A stretch of DNA of 10,067 nt from Bacteroidota bacterium (GTDB lineage Bacteria > Bacteroidota > Bacteroidia > Bacteroidales > Prolixibacteraceae): assembly GCA_023488865.1 (NCBI GenBank), contig JAMDDG010000034.1, forward strand, positions 1 through 10,067. The letters run 5' to 3'. Of the stretch, positions 1-8,122 are shown piece by piece (positions within the stretch are counted from its first letter, which is position 1; the number at the start of each line of letters is the position of its first letter). The notes below the pieces were generated by a model. The model was not told where the DNA came from. It worked only from the letters and a program-made list of their open reading frames with translations, and ran no database searches. A program made the position numbers and the translations under genes.

Positions 1-2
1 TT

Positions 3-1844
3 AAAACAGTGCTGTTCAGTATTGCACTATTATTTTTGATGTCGTGTTCAAAGGTTCTCGACAGGGTCCCGGATAGTTCAATTACTGAAGAAATGGCCTT
101 TTCCTCTTGGGATAAAGTAGATGGTATGGCCAATAAATTGTACCGTGATATGCGCGATCGGGATAAAGGGATTGTTGGGTTGACCGACTTTTCAATATCA
201 GGGATTACTGACGAATGTAAAGGTACCAAGGTGGAAACGGCCATCCCCGACCAGTTTAACGCTGGATCTTTCGGTCCCTCTATAGGTATGGTAGGTCCGG
301 GTAAAAACCTTAATATCTACTGGGGTGATTTCTACAACTCCATTCGTAAAACGAATGTTTTTCTTGCAGGAGTTGAAAAATACAAGTCACCTGATAACCC
401 ACTTCAGCCAGGTGATTTAAAAAACCGGATTGCTGAAGCACATTTCATCCGTGCTTACCTTCATTTTTTGGTTGCGCGCTGGTACGGCGATGTTGTTTAC
501 ATGGATTACGTGGCTGATGTAAACAACGGGGATTTAAAATTTGTACGTATGTCTTGGCCTGATTTTGTGAAAAAAATCTTAGCCGACCTTCAATATGCTG
601 CCGACAATTTACCGGTCCGTCACCGTGATATGGAGTATGGCCGTGCAGATAAAGGAGCAGCGCTTGCCTTAAAAGCAATTATCCTTTACATGAACGCCAG
701 TCCTATGTACAACGGAGGAAAGTTCCCCGGCAATGACACCCGTGTTGGAAAGAGCGCTTACACTGCCTATGACAAGGAAAAATGGAAATTGGCAGCCGAT
801 GCAGCCAAAGCAGTAATGGACCTTCAAAATAACGGGGCTCCGCGCTATTTCCTCTATACCGGCAAGGGCAATACTTATCAGCCGGAAAGTAATAACAAGG
901 TGTATGCCAGGATTAAACAAATTTACATTGATGCAGAGGCAATTCAGAATGAGTGGATCCTGGTAATGCCAAACTGTAAAGTTCAATCATGGCAGGGAGA
1001 CCATATCCCGCCATCCTACGGAGGTGCCTCCCGTCTGCAGCCGCTCCAGGAACAGGTTGACGAATATGAATTTATCGGGAACGACGGCTTCGGATATGCT
1101 ACTTATGACCCTCAGGCCAAAGCCAAAGGTTTTGATGAAAACTTGCCCTACAACAACCGCGATCCCCGTTTTTATTCAGATGTCATGTACCATGGCAGTA
1201 CCTATCAGAATAAAATCATAAATACCGCAACTGGCCAAGATAAAATCGGGGCACAGAATGCCACCTCAACCGGTTATTACCTTCGCAAATTCTTCCATGA
1301 AGACTGGAAACGAAGCGGAAACTGGCAACTGCACTTCCCTATGATCCGCCTTCCTGAAATCCAGTTGATCTACGCTGAGGCAATGAACAAATATTACGGG
1401 CCATCCCAGGAGGTGTACAATGTTCTTAATAACTTACGTGCCCGCTCATTTATGGCCCCGGTCCCTCCGGGATTAAATGAGGCCGAACTTCATAAATACA
1501 TCCAAAGGGAACGCCGTGTTGAGCTTTTCTATGAGAACAAACGGTATTTCTACGCCCGCTGGAACCTGGAACCTGATTCTGCCCCCGAACTTGCCCAGGA
1601 ACAAGCTGCCAATGCATCTGCAACACCTGATAACGTATGGCCTTACCCAAGGACACAAAGGGCTGCCCACGGGATGATGCCAGTTGTCGATCCAACCGGG
1701 ACACTGGTTGTCAGTGGCGTAAAATATAAGATGCAGCGCTTCAAACTCGAGGACAGGGTATTTACTTCTAAAAACTATTACTGGCCTTTGCTGCAAAGCG
1801 AATTGACAAACTGTCCGACTTTAATACAAAGTCCTAACTGGTAA
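3..1844 (+). CDS. SusD/RagB-family outer-membrane glycan-binding lipoprotein (5' end outside window)
   Basis: Surface lipoproteins of this family bind glycans or other nutrients and cap a SusC-type TonB-dependent transporter, whose gene normally lies just upstream (here off the left edge). The frame is open to the window edge, so the GTG at 9 is probably not the start; the visible part begins KTVLFSIALLFLMSC, the end of a lipoprotein signal peptide with the lipidated Cys at residue 13 (counting from the GTG). Family hallmarks: AEAHFIRAYLHFLVARWYGD (about residue 142), the helical segment around IQLIYAEAMN (about 450), RERRVELFYENKRYFYARW (about 500), and the terminal PLLQSELTNCPTLIQSPNW. A length of about 610 residues is normal to slightly long. 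The gene ends at a strong terminator, so it appears to be last in its transcript. The family call is secure; the substrate cannot be read, although an adjacent alpha-mannosidase relic hints at mannose-containing glycans. Confidence 0.93.
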   Translation, partial: KTVLFSIALLFLMSCSKVLDRVPDSSITEEMAFSSWDKVDGMANKLYRDMRDRDKGIVGLTDFSISGITDECKGTKVETAIPDQFNAGSFGPSIGMVGPGKNLNIYWGDFYNSIRKTNVFLAGVEKYKSPDNPLQPGDLKNRIAEAHFIRAYLHFLVARWYGDVVYMDYVADVNNGDLKFVRMSWPDFVKKILADLQYAADNLPVRHRDMEYGRADKGAALALKAIILYMNASPMYNGGKFPGNDTRVGKSAYTAYDKEKWKLAADAAKAVMDLQNNGAPRYFLYTGKGNTYQPESNNKVYARIKQIYIDAEAIQNEWILVMPNCKVQSWQGDHIPPSYGGASRLQPLQEQVDEYEFIGNDGFGYATYDPQAKAKGFDENLPYNNRDPRFYSDVMYHGSTYQNKIINTATGQDKIGAQNATSTGYYLRKFFHEDWKRSGNWQLHFPMIRLPEIQLIYAEAMNKYYGPSQEVYNVLNNLRARSFMAPVPPGLNEAELHKYIQRERRVELFYENKRYFYARWNLEPDSAPELAQEQAANASATPDNVWPYPRTQRAAHGMMPVVDPTGTLVVSGVKYKMQRFKLEDRVFTSKNYYWPLLQSELTNCPTLIQSPNW

Positions 1845-1872
1845 TATAACAACTACTGTTACTTATAATGAA

Positions 1873-1911
1873 AAAGAGAGACTGACCTATATTAATCAGT
1901 CTCTCTTTCTT
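1873..1911 (+). terminator. Intrinsic terminator after the susD-like gene
   Basis: A perfect 13-bp stem pairs AAAGAGAGACTGA (1873-1885) with TCAGTCTCTCTTT (1896-1908) across a 10-nt loop and is followed by CTTTTAATT. It lies 28 nt after the susD stop codon. The A-run on the left side could let it act weakly in the other direction too. Confidence 0.88.
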
Positions 1912-1987
1912 TTAATTTGTCAAACAAAACAAACAATGTGTTTGGAAACAGGTATCCTGAACTTAAGAGAATTTTCTTCAGACTATT

Positions 1988-2190
1988 ATTCTGAATGCAC
2001 CACTGATAGGTTTCGAAACCGCTAAACACGAAGGTGCTCTTGGAAAAGAGTTCTCTTTGGTTAAGCTGAACACCGACAAAGTGGATATCATGGCCTTCAA
2101 AAAAGCAGAAGGGAGCGATTATTACATAGTTCGCGTAAACGGACTTTATGGCAAAAATGCCAATGGAGTTTCCCGACAGCTTCACTTTAA
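1988..2190 (+). pseudogene. Remnant of a GH38 alpha-mannosidase C-terminal domain
   Basis: Reading from 1988, the DNA encodes LNAPLIGFETAKHEGALGK, then EFSLVKLNTDKVDIMAFKKA, then EGSDYYIVRVNGLYGKNANG. This has the pattern I know from the C-terminal beta-sandwich domain of bacterial family-38 glycosyl hydrolases (PLIAF..-KH.G.LG..FS, V.IMA.KKAE...EYIVR..EL.GK). There is no upstream catalytic domain: an in-frame stop sits at 1964 and a terminator just before that. At about 2167 the similarity shifts by one frame, where the continuation SFPTASL is read, and it ends at a stop at 2188-2190. The piece is therefore a truncated and frameshifted relic of roughly 65 codons from a protein normally around 1000 residues or more. 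It shares the strand of the susD-like gene and probably belonged to the same polysaccharide-utilisation locus. The family assignment is from memory of the motif, not a search. Confidence 0.72.
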
Positions 2191-2299
2191 CTTTTGCCTA
2201 AAAGACGAAATTTTATTATTCTTTGTAATGAACCGCTGAAATGGATACTTATTGTTATATTCGTTCAATCGATGACATTAACCATAACTTTAAGGAAGC
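2191..2299. other. Intergenic stretch before the ABC operon
   Basis: Together with the relic, this fills the 455-bp gap between the susD-like and ABC genes. It is AT-rich and must hold the operon promoter. The best -7 candidate is TATATTCG at 2256-2263 (one mismatch to TAnnTTTG), but no TTG sits at the right distance upstream, so I do not call a promoter. AAGGA at 2292-2296 precedes the ABC ATPase start. Confidence 0.4.
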
Positions 2300-3217
2300 A
2301 TGGATCTATTTTCAGCACAGGAAGTCACCAAAACTTATTCCAATTTCAAAGCGCTTTCCGAAGTCTCCATCTCCGTACCCGAGGGAACTATTTTTGGGTT
2401 ACTGGGACCTAACGGGGCAGGGAAGACGACACTGATCCGCATCATCAACCAGATTACAGCGCCCGACAGCGGTACCATCTGGTTCGAAGGCAGGAAAATG
2501 AAAGCCGACGACATCTATCGCATCGGGTATCTCCCCGAGGAACGAGGACTGTACAAAAAAATGAAGGTTGGGGAACAGGCGCTTTACCTGGGTATGCTTA
2601 AAGGGCTCTCACGCAGGGATGCCCTGCGCGAACTCAAAATATGGTTCGAGAAATTTGAAATCATCACCTGGTGGGACAAGAAAGTGATGGAGCTCTCGAA
2701 AGGGATGCAGCAAAAGGTCCAATTTATCTGCACCGTCCTGCACCGGCCCAAACTGATGATTTTCGACGAACCCTTCACTGGTTTTGACCCTATCAATGTA
2801 GAATTGATGAAAAAAGAGATTCTCCGGATGAAACAGGAGGGCGCAACCATTATTTTCTCCACGCACAACATGGAATCGGTCGAAGAGTTGTGCGACCACA
2901 TCGCACTAATAGACAAATCAAAGAAAATTCTGGATGGTCCGACTTATAACATCCGTGAACAATACAAATCAAACATTTTCGATGTCGCTTACAAGGGGGA
3001 TTTTGCCAAAATTGAACAGGCATTTGGTCAGAAATACTCGATCCTGTCACACGACGAGAAAGGCCGGACCAATAGCCTGAAAATCCAGTTCCTGAACGGG
3101 AGCAATTCCGGTACGCTCATCAAAGATATGGTAGAGCATGTCGAAATAGTTTCTTTTAACGAATTGATCCCCAGTATGAATGAAGTATTTATCAAAGTTG
3201 TTAAACAAAATTCTTAA
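2300..3217 (+). CDS. ABC transporter ATP-binding protein, NatA/ABC-2 type
   Basis: This is the cytoplasmic ATPase half of an ABC-2 exporter; the next gene is the membrane half. Visible motifs in the 305 residues: Walker A GPNGAGKT (36-43), the NatA-typical YLPEERGLYKKM in the Q-loop region (77-88), the signature LSKGMQQK (132-139, the variant of LSGGQ common in this subfamily), Walker B LMIFDEP (152-158), D-loop FTGFDP, and the H-loop His in STHNM (188). About 80 residues follow the nucleotide-binding domain, as is usual for NatA-like proteins with a small C-terminal regulatory domain. ATG at 2300 is preceded by AAGGA at good spacing. The closest described relatives export sodium (NatAB) or drugs; the substrate cannot be read from sequence. 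Confidence 0.93.
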   Translation: MDLFSAQEVTKTYSNFKALSEVSISVPEGTIFGLLGPNGAGKTTLIRIINQITAPDSGTIWFEGRKMKADDIYRIGYLPEERGLYKKMKVGEQALYLGMLKGLSRRDALRELKIWFEKFEIITWWDKKVMELSKGMQQKVQFICTVLHRPKLMIFDEPFTGFDPINVELMKKEILRMKQEGATIIFSTHNMESVEELCDHIALIDKSKKILDGPTYNIREQYKSNIFDVAYKGDFAKIEQAFGQKYSILSHDEKGRTNSLKIQFLNGSNSGTLIKDMVEHVEIVSFNELIPSMNEVFIKVVKQNS

Positions 3218-3226
3218 CCAAACGAC

Positions 3227-4564
3227 ATGAGCAAAATAGGATTAGTCCTCACAAGGGAATACACCACAAGGGTCAGAAAAAAGTCATTCATTGTCATGAC
3301 CATCCTGATGCCGGCTTTGATGGCCGCTATGTTCATTCTTCCTGCTTATTTCATGTCGCAGGACGACACAAAAGAACGGACGATTGCGGTGTACGATGGT
3401 TCCACCATCCTGTTAGGCCAATTGGAAAGCAACGATTATACCAAATACAAATTTATTCCTAAGGAAGAATATGAAAAGATCAAAGACAACCTCAAGTCTA
3501 CCGCATATTATGCACTTCTGGATATTCAACCCAATATTCTGAATACCAATGCAGTCCTATTAATTTCCGAAAGCAATATTCCTTTTGACCTTAAAAACCA
3601 GATCCAAAACAATATCAATTCCGTCATCGAAAAGGAAAAAATGGCAGATGTGATCAAGCAAACAGCTATACCCGATCTGGAAGCGCGGATTGCTGCCACA
3701 AGAACTTCCGTCAGTATCAATACCATAAAATTGGGAGAAGGAGGAGTAGCCAAAAAAAGTTCAACCGAAATTGGAATGATACTTGGCTATATCTTTGGAT
3801 TTGTCATCTATATGTTTATTCTTTTATATGGCCAGATGGTGATGCAAGGGGTGATGGAAGAGAAGCAAAGCCGTATCGTGGAGGTCATCATCTCCAGCGT
3901 TAAGCCTTTCGAATTGATGATGGGCAAAATCATCGGCATTGCCATGGTGGGATTAACTCAATTGGCAATCTGGATAATTCTGGGCATTGCAATCATCGCG
4001 GGTGCCAAAAATTTTATGCCGGGAGCCCAACATGCGGGATCCGCCCAGGAGATTATGGCACAGTCACAAATGGCGGCCCAGGCAAATGCACCCGCTCAAT
4101 TGGATAAAATGCAGGATATTCTCGGTATGCTGGGATCCGTTAATTTCCCGCTTATCATTGGTTGTTTCATCTTCTTCTTTATCGGCGGGTATCTGCTGTA
4201 TAGCTCTTTGTTTGCTGCCGTTGGTTCTGCTGTAGATGCGCAGGAGGATGCCCAGCAGTTTATGATGCCCATCATGATGCCCATCATATTGGCCATTCTG
4301 GTGATGATGAGCGCTATCAAAAATCCAGAAGGGGCTACCGCATTCTGGTTCAGCATGATCCCCTTTACCTCACCAGTAGTGATGATGGCGCGGATCCCGT
4401 TTGGTGTTCCTATCTGGCAGTTAGGCCTTTCCATGGTTTTACTCATCCTGTCTTTCATCGGAATGGTATGGGCTGCAGGAAAAATTTACAGAACAGGGAT
4501 TCTGATGTATGGTAAAAAAACATCCTGGAAGGAGTTGGGAAAATGGCTGACTTACCGATCATAA
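3227..4564 (+). CDS. ABC transporter permease, NatB/ABC-2 type
   Basis: This is the membrane subunit that pairs with the ATPase ending 9 nt upstream. The 445-residue protein has the usual ABC-2 exporter plan: a cytoplasmic start (TREYTTRVRKKSF), a first membrane segment (about 23-45), a large extracytoplasmic domain (about 50-180), then a block of five or so hydrophobic segments from about residue 185 to the end. The amphipathic MEEKQSRIVEVIISSVKPFELMMGKI segment before the next helix is typical of NatB-like permeases. A Met/Gln/Ala-rich hydrophilic loop of about 45 residues (roughly 265-310) interrupts the membrane block. The last 22 nt overlap the start of the next gene, implying translational coupling. 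A 12-bp tandem duplication (4262-4285) encodes MMPIMMPI. Substrate unknown. Confidence 0.9.
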   Translation: MSKIGLVLTREYTTRVRKKSFIVMTILMPALMAAMFILPAYFMSQDDTKERTIAVYDGSTILLGQLESNDYTKYKFIPKEEYEKIKDNLKSTAYYALLDIQPNILNTNAVLLISESNIPFDLKNQIQNNINSVIEKEKMADVIKQTAIPDLEARIAATRTSVSINTIKLGEGGVAKKSSTEIGMILGYIFGFVIYMFILLYGQMVMQGVMEEKQSRIVEVIISSVKPFELMMGKIIGIAMVGLTQLAIWIILGIAIIAGAKNFMPGAQHAGSAQEIMAQSQMAAQANAPAQLDKMQDILGMLGSVNFPLIIGCFIFFFIGGYLLYSSLFAAVGSAVDAQEDAQQFMMPIMMPIILAILVMMSAIKNPEGATAFWFSMIPFTSPVVMMARIPFGVPIWQLGLSMVLLILSFIGMVWAAGKIYRTGILMYGKKTSWKELGKWLTYRS

Positions 4565-5487
4565 ATGCCGTCATCGATCTGGGAACCAATACTTTCAACC
4601 TTTTGGTCGCCGAAACTTCCGAACGCGGGACCTTCAGGGTACTGCACGAAGAAAGGATCGCCGTAAAAATGGGCCGGGGTGGTATTCACAAAGAAAAATT
4701 GCTTCCCGAAGCAATGGAGAGAGGGTTGAGCGCCCTCTCCCGGCATGAACAAAACATCCGGAAATTCAGGGCCACAACCGTACGGGTAATCGGCACCTCG
4801 GCTATCCGGGGAGCTGCCAACCGGGACGAGTTCATCGAAATGGTCCGCAACCGGTTCGGCTGGGAAATGGAGGTGATCGACGGCAACCGGGAAGCAGAAT
4901 ATATTTTCCGGGGAACCGTTAACTCCCTCCCTCCTTTGCACGAAAAATACCTGGTTCTGGATATTGGTGGCGGAAGCAACGAATTTATCCTGGCCGAAGG
5001 GGACATAATTCTCTGGAAAAGAAGTTTCAACATAGGAATCGCAAGGGTATTGGAACTTTTTCCGATGTCTGATCCTCCTACCCTACCGGAGATTGCCGGG
5101 GTGGAAAATTGGTTCGATGAGCACCTGGCACCTTTAAAAGAGATCTGCAACCTGCACCAGCCCAGAGTATTGGTTGGGTGCTCCGGTGCATTCGACACCC
5201 TGATGGACATCCTGGAAGGAAAAGAACCGGATGCAACCATACGAAAATCTTCTTTTTTCCCTCTGGATCAATTTTACCGCATTCATCATTCGTTGATTTC
5301 AGTAAACCGGGAAAGCCGTTGCCTGATACCCGGCGTCGACAAAAACAGGGTGGAGATGATCGTCATTGCCACAATATTTATTAATTTCATCCTGCGCAAA
5401 TTGGCGATCCGCGAACTGATCCATACCCATTTTTCGCTGAAAGAGGGGGTTATGTTCGAAATGGCCGATAATTTATCCAATGATTGA
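4543..5487 (+). CDS. Ppx/GppA-family exopolyphosphatase / pppGpp phosphohydrolase
   Basis: Enzymes of this ASKHA-fold family remove terminal phosphates from polyphosphate or convert pppGpp to ppGpp in the cytoplasm. Both phosphate-binding loops are visible: DLGTNTFNLLV (12-22) and DIGGGSNEF (140-148). The Glu in GNREAEYI (E117) matches the catalytic glutamate position, and GTSAIRGAANRDEF (84-97) is the typical linking motif. At 314 residues it is the short form that lacks the C-terminal HD-like domain of E. coli Ppx/GppA, which is normal for many Bacteroidetes homologues. The ATG at 4543 lies inside the permease gene (22-nt overlap); a later start would remove the first phosphate loop. The response regulator starts 6 nt after the stop. 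Whether polyphosphate or pppGpp is preferred cannot be decided here. Confidence 0.92.
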   Translation: MADLPIINAVIDLGTNTFNLLVAETSERGTFRVLHEERIAVKMGRGGIHKEKLLPEAMERGLSALSRHEQNIRKFRATTVRVIGTSAIRGAANRDEFIEMVRNRFGWEMEVIDGNREAEYIFRGTVNSLPPLHEKYLVLDIGGGSNEFILAEGDIILWKRSFNIGIARVLELFPMSDPPTLPEIAGVENWFDEHLAPLKEICNLHQPRVLVGCSGAFDTLMDILEGKEPDATIRKSSFFPLDQFYRIHHSLISVNRESRCLIPGVDKNRVEMIVIATIFINFILRKLAIRELIHTHFSLKEGVMFEMADNLSND

Positions 5488-5493
5488 TCTGTT

Positions 5494-6648
5494 ATGCTAA
5501 AAATATTAGTGATCGACGACGAAAAAAGTATCCGCAATACCTTGAAAGATATCCTTGGTTTTGAGGGGTATCAGGTCGAGATGGCCGAAAATGGAATTAT
5601 CGGATTAGAACTTGTCAAATCGACCGACTTCGACATCATTCTTTGTGATATTAAAATGCCTGAAATGGACGGGCTTGAAGTCCTCGAACAAATCATGCAA
5701 ATCAAACCGGAATCAACGGTAGTGATGATCTCCGGTCATGGCACTATCGATACAGCCGTAGAAGCCATCAAGAAGGGGGCTTTCGACTTTATCGAGAAAC
5801 CATTGGACCTGAACCGGCTCCTGATCACGCTCCGCAATGCCAGCGACAAAACAGCGCTGGTGAAGGAGACTATCATTCTAAAGCAAAAAGTCGGTAAAAA
5901 ATTTGAGATCATTGGGGAATCAGCTTCCATTAAAAAAATGTTGGAAATTTGTGACCGGGTTGCCCCAACCGAGGCCAGGGTGCTTATTACCGGCGCTAAC
6001 GGCACAGGAAAAGAATTAGTAGCCAGGAGATTGCATGAACTTTCCCCGCGTGCAGAAAATCCCTTTGTAGAGGTTAACTGTGCGGCCATACCATCCGAAT
6101 TGATCGAAAGTGAGCTTTTCGGTCACGAAAAAGGGGCGTTTACCTCTGCCATCAAACAAAGAAAAGGTAAGTTCGAGCAAGCCGATGGCGGAACTCTGTT
6201 TCTGGATGAGATTGGCGATATGAGCCTTTCGGCGCAGGCCAAGGTTCTCAGGGCATTGCAGGAACATATCATCACCCGGGTAGGAAGTGACAAACCAGTA
6301 GAAGTGAACGTGCGGGTCATCGCCGCTACCAACAAAGATTTGCAGGAGGAAATCAAAAGCGGCAGCTTCAGGGAAGACCTCTACCACCGGCTCAGTGTTA
6401 TTCTTATTCATGTTCCCTCGCTGGATCAGCGCAAGGAGGATATCCCTCTGCTGGCCCACTATTTCATTACTCAGCTCTGCGCGGAATATGGCCAGCCGAT
6501 GAAAGAGATTACTCCCGAAGCGCTTGAACTGCTTGCCGGTAAATCCTGGAGCGGAAATATACGCGAATTCCGAAATGTGATCGAGAGGCTGATTATTCTT
6601 GGGGGAAAGACGATTACGGAGGAGGATATTGTTAGTTTCGTTGGATAA
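5494..6648 (+). CDS. NtrC-family sigma-54 response regulator lacking a C-terminal HTH
   Basis: The protein has a receiver domain (1-120) with acidic pocket D8/D9, phospho-acceptor D52 in CDIKMPEMDG, S80 and K102, so it should be controlled by a histidine kinase (none in the window). It continues with an AAA+ sigma-54 activator domain: Walker A GANGTGKE (167-174), the sigma-54 contact loop GAFTSA (213-218; canonical GAFTGA), and Walker B GGTLFLDE (231-238). It ends at residue 384, soon after the SGNIREFRNVIERLI helix, where NtrC-type proteins usually carry 50-80 more residues with a Fis-like helix-turn-helix. No continuation is seen in the other frames after the stop, so this looks like a genuine short form rather than a frameshift. 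Such proteins could act from solution or through a partner. It is the last gene of the 2300-6648 operon, and the N-terminal MLKILVIDDE fits the chosen start. Confidence 0.92.
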   Translation: MLKILVIDDEKSIRNTLKDILGFEGYQVEMAENGIIGLELVKSTDFDIILCDIKMPEMDGLEVLEQIMQIKPESTVVMISGHGTIDTAVEAIKKGAFDFIEKPLDLNRLLITLRNASDKTALVKETIILKQKVGKKFEIIGESASIKKMLEICDRVAPTEARVLITGANGTGKELVARRLHELSPRAENPFVEVNCAAIPSELIESELFGHEKGAFTSAIKQRKGKFEQADGGTLFLDEIGDMSLSAQAKVLRALQEHIITRVGSDKPVEVNVRVIAATNKDLQEEIKSGSFREDLYHRLSVILIHVPSLDQRKEDIPLLAHYFITQLCAEYGQPMKEITPEALELLAGKSWSGNIREFRNVIERLIILGGKTITEEDIVSFVG

Positions 6649-6735
6649 AATGTCAATGATTAAATTAGAAAATAGGTGATGTGATAATATGGTTTTGGGC
6701 CAGAGCGCCAATGATAGAGACTAAAAAATCACTTA

Positions 6736-8028
6736 TTATGCTAACAAATCAATTAATTGCACCAAAACTAAAGAACGCTTATTCTTTTTGAGGATTGAAA
6801 ATTCATAATTATCAACTGTGATTTTTTCCTTCACATACGGTATTTTGCCAAATTTCATGATTAGATAACCTGCTAAAGTTTCATATTGATCGTCCTTTCC
6901 CAAGGGATGGGGTAACAATTCATTGATGTCGTCAAGGGTTGCTGATGCCAGTGCATTGTAAGTCTTATCCGCAATCTGTTCAACAAATGGAACTTCATTG
7001 TCAAACTCATCCTGTATTTCACCAACCAATTCTTCTAAAATATCCTCCATAGTAATAATACCTTCGGTTCCACCGTATTCATTTACCACAAGTGCCATTT
7101 GCTGGTGTATAATTTGAAACTCATTCAGCAATTGGCCAATGTGCTTGGTATCCGGTACGATGTGAATAGTACGCATTATACTACGAATATTAAGAGGTTC
7201 ATTCTTTCGGGTTGCCAATAGAATATCCTTCAAATAGACTACACCAACGGTATTGTCAAGACTATCTTCATAACAAGGTATTCGGGAGTAACTTTCGTCA
7301 ATGACTTTATCGAGCATGGATTCATCAAAGTCATTTACATCTAGCGCAAAAACCTGCGTTCTCGGAACCATAATCTGCTTAGCAGTTTGCTCTGAAAAAT
7401 CAAACGCATTCTTAATAATTTTATACTCGTCAGCATCAATCTTTCCACTTTCTTGTCCTTGTTGTACCAAATATTTCAATTCCTCACTACTATGAACGTC
7501 AACACCTTGCACTGCAGAAATACCGATGATTCTAAGAATAAAATTAGCTATACTGTTTAATATCCAAATAACAGGTTTGAACAAGATGAAGAAAAATTGC
7601 AATGGATAGGCTATAAATAAGGTGATCTTCTCGGAATGTTGAATCGCCAATGATTTAGGCGCAAGTTCACCGAATACAATATGCAGGACAGTGATAATGC
7701 CGAATGCTACAGGTAATGCAATGGTATGAGCCAATTCTGGATTGATGGATAATCCCATCAAATCCATAATTTTAATTATTATTTTTGATACTACAGGCTC
7801 GCCGATCCAACCCAAACCTAAACTGGCCAGGGTAATACCAAGTTGCGTGGCTGCAAGATAACCATCGAGGTGCGATACGATATGTTTTGAAAGTATCGCA
7901 AAACGATTGCCATCTTTAACTCTAAGTTCGAGCTGAGATGCCCGAACTTTAACAATAGCAAATTCGGCTGCGACAAAAAAACCATTAAAAGAAACAAGTA
8001 AAATTGTAATGAGAATATCTAAACCCAT
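6736..8028 (-). CDS. CNNM/CorB-type membrane protein with CBS pair (DUF21-CBS-CorC domains)
   Basis: The family includes CorB/CNNM magnesium exporters, PaeA-type polyamine exporters and proteins misnamed hemolysins. From the ATG at 8028 it is 430 residues: a DUF21 membrane domain (1 to about 165, four hydrophobic segments, with the conserved GELAPKSLAI before the last), a cystathionine-beta-synthase pair (about 195-325; IMVPRTQVFAL opens it), then a CorC/HlyC domain after DILEELVGEIQDEFD. The frame stays open to a TTG at 8058, but I prefer the ATG because MGLDILITILLVSFNGFFVAAEF is the usual family start and because the TTG falls inside the -7 promoter element (TAACTTTG). The gene lies about 94 bp downstream of the lipid kinase on the same strand and converges on the response regulator; no clear terminator is seen in the 87-bp gap. 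The transported ion is not readable. Confidence 0.91.
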   Translation of the reverse strand: MGLDILITILLVSFNGFFVAAEFAIVKVRASQLELRVKDGNRFAILSKHIVSHLDGYLAATQLGITLASLGLGWIGEPVVSKIIIKIMDLMGLSINPELAHTIALPVAFGIITVLHIVFGELAPKSLAIQHSEKITLFIAYPLQFFFILFKPVIWILNSIANFILRIIGISAVQGVDVHSSEELKYLVQQGQESGKIDADEYKIIKNAFDFSEQTAKQIMVPRTQVFALDVNDFDESMLDKVIDESYSRIPCYEDSLDNTVGVVYLKDILLATRKNEPLNIRSIMRTIHIVPDTKHIGQLLNEFQIIHQQMALVVNEYGGTEGIITMEDILEELVGEIQDEFDNEVPFVEQIADKTYNALASATLDDINELLPHPLGKDDQYETLAGYLIMKFGKIPYVKEKITVDNYEFSILKKNKRSLVLVQLIDLLA

Positions 8029-8055
8029 AATTCTGGTAACTAAAGTATTAAACTT

Positions 8056-8063
8056 CAAAGTTA
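8056..8063 (-). promoter_or_regulatory. Putative -7 element of the CNNM-type gene
   Basis: On the minus strand this reads TAACTTTG, a perfect match to the Bacteroidetes -7 consensus TAnnTTTG. It would give a leader of roughly 20 nt before the ATG at 8028. No clear TTG -33 element is found at 19-21 bp upstream, so strength is uncertain. Confidence 0.42.
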
Positions 8064-8122
8064 CGAATAATCATTTGCTTACATAAATAAATTACGTGTT
8101 TCAATACCTCGGTCCATGCAAT

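Noticed and set aside
1892..2185. A 97-codon minus-strand frame overlapping the GH38 relic.
   Set aside because: It starts in the complement of the recognisable alpha-mannosidase sequence, which explains its openness, and runs into the terminator stem.
4262..4285. Perfect 12-bp tandem duplication in the permease gene.
   Set aside because: It stays in frame and encodes MMPIMMPI within a membrane segment where relatives have a similar repeated pattern; probably simple codon repetition.
6649..6735. Possible terminator between the converging response-regulator and CNNM-type genes.
   Set aside because: Only a weak TTGG/CCAA pairing (about 6695-6712) without a T-run was found; not enough to call.
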